A stretch of DNA of 64,000 nucleotides from Ilex aquifolium. Taxonomy: Eukaryota; Streptophyta; Magnoliopsida; Aquifoliales; Aquifoliaceae. The notes beneath the pieces were generated by a model, which was not told where the DNA came from, searched no databases, and saw only the letters and a list, made by a program, of their open reading frames with translations. Within the stretch, counting starts at the first letter, position 1; each line of letters begins with the position of its first letter. The position numbers and the translations under genes were made by a program. The DNA lies in NCBI GenBank assembly GCA_951799425.1, contig OX637394.1, positions 41,093,642 through 41,157,641 of the forward strand. Direction: 5' to 3'. Positions 59,137 through 64,000 of the stretch are shown in pieces.

Positions 59137-60560
59137 TTGAGGTACTTGAGGGGAAGAAGTCAGTTAGGTGTAAATGGGTATGGGTGTTTATGGGGGAAAC
59201 ATAAGGTTGATGGCCCGGTTGAAAGATACACAACCAGATTGGTCATTAAGGGCTTTACACAAACTTACGGGATTGATTATCGGGAAACATTCGCCCTGGT
59301 GGCAAAGATGAATTTCATCTGTGTCTTACTTTCCCAGACTGCAAATCAAGGTTGGCCTCTTCAATAGATTGATGTGAAAATGTGTTTCTACATAGAAACC
59401 TGGAGGAGAGTATATATGGATGTTCCACCTAGCTTTGAACTTTCCACAGATGGTTAGCAAGGTATGTATGCCAACTGAAAAAATCATTGTATGGGTTGAT
59501 GCAATCTTCAGGAGCATGGTTTGAGAGATCCACCCAAACTGTGGTGACGTATGGTCATCATCAGTGTTGATGAGTCCGAAATTAACTGGGCCTGACCCAA
59601 TAAAAATAAACCAAGAAGCCCAAGTGATCCGTACCCAGAAAGGAGCTAAATGAGATCAAGAAGCCCAAAATTGGAAGGGGACATTGAGGGGGCACCGCCC
59701 ATAGGAGGGAGGCAAAGGGCGCCGCCCAAGGGGGTTACCCAGGCCCCTAGGCGTCGCCCAATGGGCGCGGCCCAAGGCTGAGCTCCTCATTTGCTTCCTC
59801 CTTGCTCTCCTCACTTGCCTCCTCTTCGTCCTATGCCGATTCAGGTCCAGCCACTCCAATTCAAAGCCCAGGCTCAAGATCAAGTCCAATCCAGCTCAGG
59901 ATCCTCCTCCGACTAAATAGGAGCACGAGGGAAAAAATATCGGGATGGAGATCGAGTCTTACTGTAATTATACTTACCAAAATAGTAGAAACCCTCTCCC
60001 TCACGTCACCGCCTCACCGTCTTACTTTAACTATATAATGTACGCCCTCTCAACGATAAGGGCACGTTTCTGAAACCTCTACACATCCCCTTACACACAT
60101 TATTCTCTCTCTCTCCCAAAACATTGTAATAGACTCGGAGTTACTCTCCCGGTGACATTATTCATTAATAAACACCTCAGGCCACCACTGCCATTCACGA
60201 GAGTGGAGTAGGTCACTCGGACCGAACCACTATAAATCTCTGTGTTGATCCATTATTTATTGCTTTAGCTCTTAATTGTCATTGATTGCTTGTTAGTTGC
60301 TCATTGATTACGCCCCTTCATATACTCGACTGTTGAACTTGTGCAATACCGATTTGTGCATCATCAAGTGTCATGGTGATCATACTTTGTTTATGAAATA
60401 TTTTTCCCACATAAAGGTAATTGTACTCACCGTGTATGTTGATGATATTGTACTTACTGGCGATGATATAGAGAAGATGGTAAAATTAAAGACATATTTG
60501 CCTCAAGAAAAGTTTGAAGTATGTCTTAGACATCGAGGTTGCGAGATCTAGACGAGAAAT
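59137..60560 (+). pseudogene. Copia reverse transcriptase, split by a solo LTR
   Basis: RVT_2 start RYTTRLVIKGFTQTYGIDYR, ETFALVAKMNFICVLL, then a stop, QIDVKMCFYIET-like and VYMDVPPSFE up to 59567. After the 800-bp solo LTR the domain resumes at 60368 with HGDHTLFMKYF and VYVDDIVLTGDD (palm YVDD, about 60435-60470). Stops in the first part make it inactive. Confidence 0.87.
59568..60367 (+). mobile_element. Solo LTR of a Tat-type element, 800 bp, in the copia RT
   Basis: Begins TGATGAGTCCGAAATTAAC and ends TTTGTGCATCATCA, with 5-bp target duplication AGTGT (59563-59567 and 60368-60372). The 3' half shares GTGGAGTAGGTCAC, GACCGAACCACT and the GTGCATCATCA end with the LTRs at 44221 and 54257, so it is a relative but not the same family. 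There is no internal region, consistent with recombination between LTRs. Confidence 0.9.
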
Positions 60561-61207
60561 ATTTATTTCACAACGAAAGTACGTGCTTGATCTAGTTAAG
60601 GAGACAAGCATGTTAGGGTGCAAGCCCATTGATACTTCGATTCATCAGAATCATGATACTCATGTAGATAAAGGTTGATATCATAGACTGGTGTGCAAGC
60701 TCATGGTATTTGTGATTGTTGTGGCCAAAACCCATATTAGACGAACTTGGTTTTAATTCTAAGGAACCAATGAGATTGTATTGGGATAACATGACAACAA
60801 TTAGTTTTGTTCACAATCCAGTTTAGCATGACAAAACTAAACACATTAAGATTGATAGACATTTCATCAAGGAAAAATTGAGTGCTGGTTTAATTTGTAC
60901 TCCATTTGTGAACACTGGGGATCAACTTGTAGATATCTTGAAAAGGGGAGCATCTTAATAAAGTGTTCCATTAAATTCTTAGCAAGCTGGGCATGTGTAA
61001 TATCTTTGCACCAGATTGAGTGGGAGTGTCATAAGCTATTTAACCCGTTATTTTTATCTTTATTGTTATGAAGGGTACTTTTGTTAGTTTAATATTTGAA
61101 TTATAAATATAAGTGACAGAGTAAGAGAACCTGAACTCTCTTTTCTCTTTTTTAGTCGTCTTTCTTTTTTCTCTATTTCTTCTCTTTCTCTTTACATTAC
61201 TTCAACA

Positions 61208-61870
61208 GAATCCTCATGCACCCAAAGCTTGACGAATACAGAGGTATGGGAAACATGTCATAGATTAGAAATCGAACAAGTTATGATGATCAAGTATTTT
61301 TTTTTTTTTGCTATAGGGTATCGAACCTAGCCCCAAAGATCCGAGCTAGTTTAAACCACCATGTTGACGCATGACGGAACGTTTGGTCTTAAGGGATATG
61401 GAAAGTGTTGAACCTGAGGTCTCTTGCTTACAAGAGGCCAAACTTAGTCACCGAACCACCCCTATGGATTAATGATCCCATAATTAAGTAATGTTATTTT
61501 TTACAATGATATGAGAAAAAGGCCAAGGTGAAAAAGGTCGCTTCAATTGAAAAATAGTGTCCGGGTGGCAACCATCAAATTTAGAGGCCATCACTCCCAT
61601 GAGGGCTACTCAAGGAATTCTACATTTGAGAAAGAACTCGTCCATGGAACTCGGGACCAGCAAGCCTGTACTTCTCTAACTTCCATCCTTAAGCTTCTGG
61701 GCTATACACATTTTTAGATAATATGGTCTCCCAAAGCTCCTAAACATATGACGATCAGCTAATTTGCAGAACTTTATGGAATTGATAGACGTGATCTGGT
61801 TTTGAGAAAAAGTACACTGCCAACTCCTTCTGGAGCTCTAAAGCATTTGACTTACGTAGTCTCTCTTAAA
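61208..61870. other. Spacer, possibly with remnants of minus-strand exons
   Basis: A tract of T and a low-copy repeat-like piece (GGTATCGAACCTAGCCCCAAAGATCC, 61318-61460) occur here. On the - strand 61785-61855 reads ALELQKELAVYFFSKPDHVY then QFHK without a stop, and 61615-61705 reads KLKDGS, a stop, then TGLLVPSSMDEFFLKCRIP. These could be decayed or real exons of the gene ending at 55121; splice signals are weak, so no CDS is claimed. Confidence 0.3.
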
Positions 61871-62794
61871 TTAGCATCTCCAACCTTGACTCAAATGTAG
61901 ACTCAAATTTAAATTTGAGTCAAAATTGCCTAAAAAACTTCTCCAATCTTGGACTCAAACCTATACCAAATCAAGACAAAACTTATTATGGACCCAAATT
62001 GAAGCAGACTTAAATTCTATACCAAATTTCTAACGGTAACTTTTTAACCTATCCAAAACTAAAAGACTTCTTTGACTACTTGTTCTTTGCCTCTTCTTTA
62101 CTACACTGCTTCCATCGCAGACCACCACCGAAACTTTCACAAATCATTTGAAGGTCTGTAGGTAAGTTTTTTGTTTTTCATCTTCCATCTTCTTAATTTC
62201 TTGTATTTTTCAAAACTCTAATCTCACACATCTTTCATACTATTAAACCCTAAGTCTACCCATCAAATTTTTCTTTTATTTTTTCGAGTTAAACACTATC
62301 AGTAGTACAATTTCAGACCACCGATTCTTCCTGAAATTTTAAGTCTTTAGTATCTACAAATTTAGAAAATTTGTCATTTTATTTCTTCAATCTTTCATTT
62401 TTGTTAAAAACGTATGTTTTTGTGTTCTTCAGACCATGCCCATGTTAATTATTTTTATTTATTTATCTGGATTTATAAAAAATGATAAGGGATTAAAATA
62501 ATCTTAGAATTCTGGGGTGGTTTCTTTATTTTCATGTATTGTTGTATACATATTCATTTTTTTTTTTTTTGAATTATCCATTTGTGGAGAGATGAAAGTT
62601 TCATTTATTTTATCAAATATTATGATTTGAATGTCACAAAAAAATTAGTATTGAGATAATAAGGGAATTTTTTAAAATATTTGAGTAAATATTTGAGTTT
62701 ACCCATTGGAGTACTCTATAATAAATCAAGTTTTTTATTCAAATTTAGACTCAAATTTGAGTCTAAATTTGAGTCATGATTAGAGATGCTCTAA
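61871..62794. mobile_element. Nonautonomous TIR element, 924 bp, about 45-bp ends
   Basis: Left end TTAGCATCTCCAACCTTGACTCAAAT plus GTAGACTCAAATTTAAATTTGAG; right end is its near complement (CTCAAATTTGAGTCTAAATTTGAG, then TCATGATTAGAGATGCTCTAA). A TTA/TAA pair at the outer edges fits a 3-bp PIF/Harbinger-like duplication, but this is ambiguous. The interior is noncoding. The outer 12 bp match the MITE family at 5897 and 11464. Confidence 0.8.
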
Positions 62795-63680
62795 TAACTT
62801 AAACTTTTAGAGTAGATGATTGTTTAACATGGTATCAGAGCAGACGATCCACGTTGCAGATCATTTCCATCTGGTGTCAAAGGCAAAAGTCACCGTATAC
62901 CGTTTTCCATACCAAAGTATGGTTGGTGATGCATGAGGCTTATATGTTATGTATGACCTTTGGTGGTTATCATGTACACACCAAAAACTCTACCATGTTG
63001 CACACTTCAAATTACTCCAGTTTGGAGTTTGGCCACTATTTGCATTAGAAATGGATTTTATCCAGTGCTCCATTTTTGGATCCGCCCATAGGTACTTGAT
63101 CTGACCAATTTTTTTCCCTACATTGTCCCATTCATGCTCCTTTCAAATCTGGCCAATTTCTTACACTTTCCAACCTACTTGTTCTAATCCTGCCCAAATT
63201 AGGCTTGACCCACAATTTCCAAGATGCCCCATTCCTTGCATCTTTTATTCTCATGGCTGCATGATGTTTCTTTCCATGCACCTTTTTCAATTTATTTATA
63301 TTTGCACAATAATCACTTCGTGCATATTACCTCTCAATTCATCACTCAAGGGGAGTTTTATTAAGATAGTTGCAGTCTCAGCAAATTTTCGCACGATGCA
63401 CCATTCCGTGCAGCTTCAACTGCCGCAATTTCGGCAGCAATTCTGACCATTTCAACAAAGCTGCTGTTCTGGTAACTATTGTAGACTTAAGTTCAAGTTG
63501 GACAGTTCAATTCATTTTCCATATCCAACTTGAGGAGGAGGAGTGTTGAAGATAAGAGATTGAGATAAAATCCCATGACTAATAGGATCAATCAAATCAA
63601 TTTAAATTCTTGTTATCTCAATCCACATGATTGTGGGATCTGATTGTTAGCTTCATATCTTCACCCTATATGAAGCGGCT
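62795..63680 (+). mobile_element. Parts of a small LTR element: primer site and polypurine/LTR start
   Basis: AACTTAAACTTTTAGAGTAGATGATTGTTTAACA directly before TGGTATCAGAGC (62830-62841) matches, in reverse orientation, the LTR end and primer site of the two SMART copies, so a third LTR remnant is likely. At 63530-63543 the purine tract GAGGAGGAGGAG precedes TGTTGAAGATAAGAG, which looks like the start of a different LTR. No coding region lies between. Whether these are one element or two is not clear. Confidence 0.45.
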
Positions 63681-64000
63681 AGAGTATCTGGTTGTTTAAT
63701 AGACTCGATGATGAGAACATAGAGTATCAGCTTTGCTTTGATTCGATGCACATGAGATTTGACCATTTTCTTTGCAATTTCATTGGCACTAACAAGGTCC
63801 TTTTAGTACACGATTCACATACCTGTACCTTTCCTGCTGCCAAAAGAAGCAGCCCATGGGACACAAAAATTATGGACTAGCTAGGTAGGTAAAACAGGAC
63901 TTGTGATTACACCAATTAGGACATATGCAAAACAATGACAGGATCTGACTATAAGTTTTCCTATAAATCACAGCTTGCCTTAATTCGATATCATTCCGGT
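63681..64000. other. Window end, nothing recognised
   Basis: No coding or repeat signature can be supported; may be the rest of the LTR that starts near 63543. Confidence 0.3.

Larger units (their letters stand above)
55792..61207 (+). mobile_element. Decayed Ty1/copia element with both LTRs
   Basis: LTRs: 55792-55965 (174 bp) and 61027-61207 (181 bp), from TGTTAGAAGCTATTTAGCC / TGTCATAAGCTATTTAACCC to TTCAATA / TTCAACA. A primer-binding site TGGTGTCAGAGC (55966-55977) directly follows the left LTR; GTGGGAG precedes the right one. Recognisable parts in order: gag-like (HERNIEFLAGLNPKFD, about 57465), integrase, RT split by a solo LTR, RNase H end (RHFIKEKLSAGLICTPFVNT, about 60860-60920). 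Many stops and shifts. I see no matching 5-bp target duplication. Confidence 0.88.

Noticed and set aside
61318..61460. Possible SINE (GGTATCGAACC-like box)
   Set aside because: No A/B promoter box pair at proper spacing and no tail or target duplication could be seen.
1..64000. CRISPR arrays, prokaryotic operons, rRNA or tRNA genes
   Set aside because: No regularly spaced repeats with unique spacers, no operon layout; no tRNA cloverleaf or rRNA segment was recognised by eye.

Overview
This is nuclear DNA from a flowering plant, most likely a eudicot. The evidence is split genes with GT-AG introns, a CONSTANS-like B-box/CCT gene, a plant-type KNL1 kinetochore gene, and intergenic DNA full of Ty3, Ty1/copia, hAT and MITE-type elements. 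The base composition is AT-rich. Nothing points to a bacterial, organellar or viral genome.

Three complete host genes can be assembled exon by exon, all on the + strand: (1) a conserved plant protein of unknown function, 6358-9849, 4 exons, 241 aa; (2) a KNL1/SPC105 kinetochore scaffold, 12127-23381, 16 exons, 1365 aa, with a PP1-docking RVSF motif, a MELT-like motif, a 46-residue internal duplication and one GC-AG intron; (3) a CONSTANS-LIKE 9/10-type transcription factor, 32842-43082, 4 coding exons, 415 aa, whose first coding intron is 7.4 kb long because transposons have filled it. The 3' end of a fourth gene (three exons, unidentified, acidic tail) lies on the - strand at 55121-55636; a copia element sits just upstream of it.

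Layout: 1-3600 holds broken Myb/SANT-like genes, a broken RNase H1 N-terminal-like domain and a decayed RVT_3 RNase H. 3640-6290 is intergenic with microsatellites and a MITE that ends 68 bp before gene 1. 6358-23381 carries genes 1 and 2. 23458-27640 is a tandem segmental duplication whose second copy gained a roughly 1 kb GGT-rich minisatellite. 27608-28631 is a roughly 1 kb palindromic long-TIR element. 28640-31600 is AT-rich spacer. 31800-43600 is the CONSTANS-like gene with its nested insertions (a 245-bp SMART LTR element, a 5'-truncated Ty3 chromovirus and a hAT element). 44221-54833 is a bounded 10.6 kb Tat-lineage Ty3 element with dual RNase H, an antisense ORF and a hAT element inside its integrase. 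55792-61207 is a decayed Ty1/copia element containing a Tat-type solo LTR. 61208-64000 holds a 924-bp TIR element and parts of another LTR element.

I did not find a clearly new enzymatic or defence system. The most unusual items are the 72-bp-LTR SMART elements found in introns of two unrelated genes, the palindromic element whose end coincides with a duplication breakpoint, the antisense coding region of the Tat element, and the cluster of broken domains at the left edge. All genes were modelled by eye from splice signals and reading-frame continuity; no alignment or transcript data were available.
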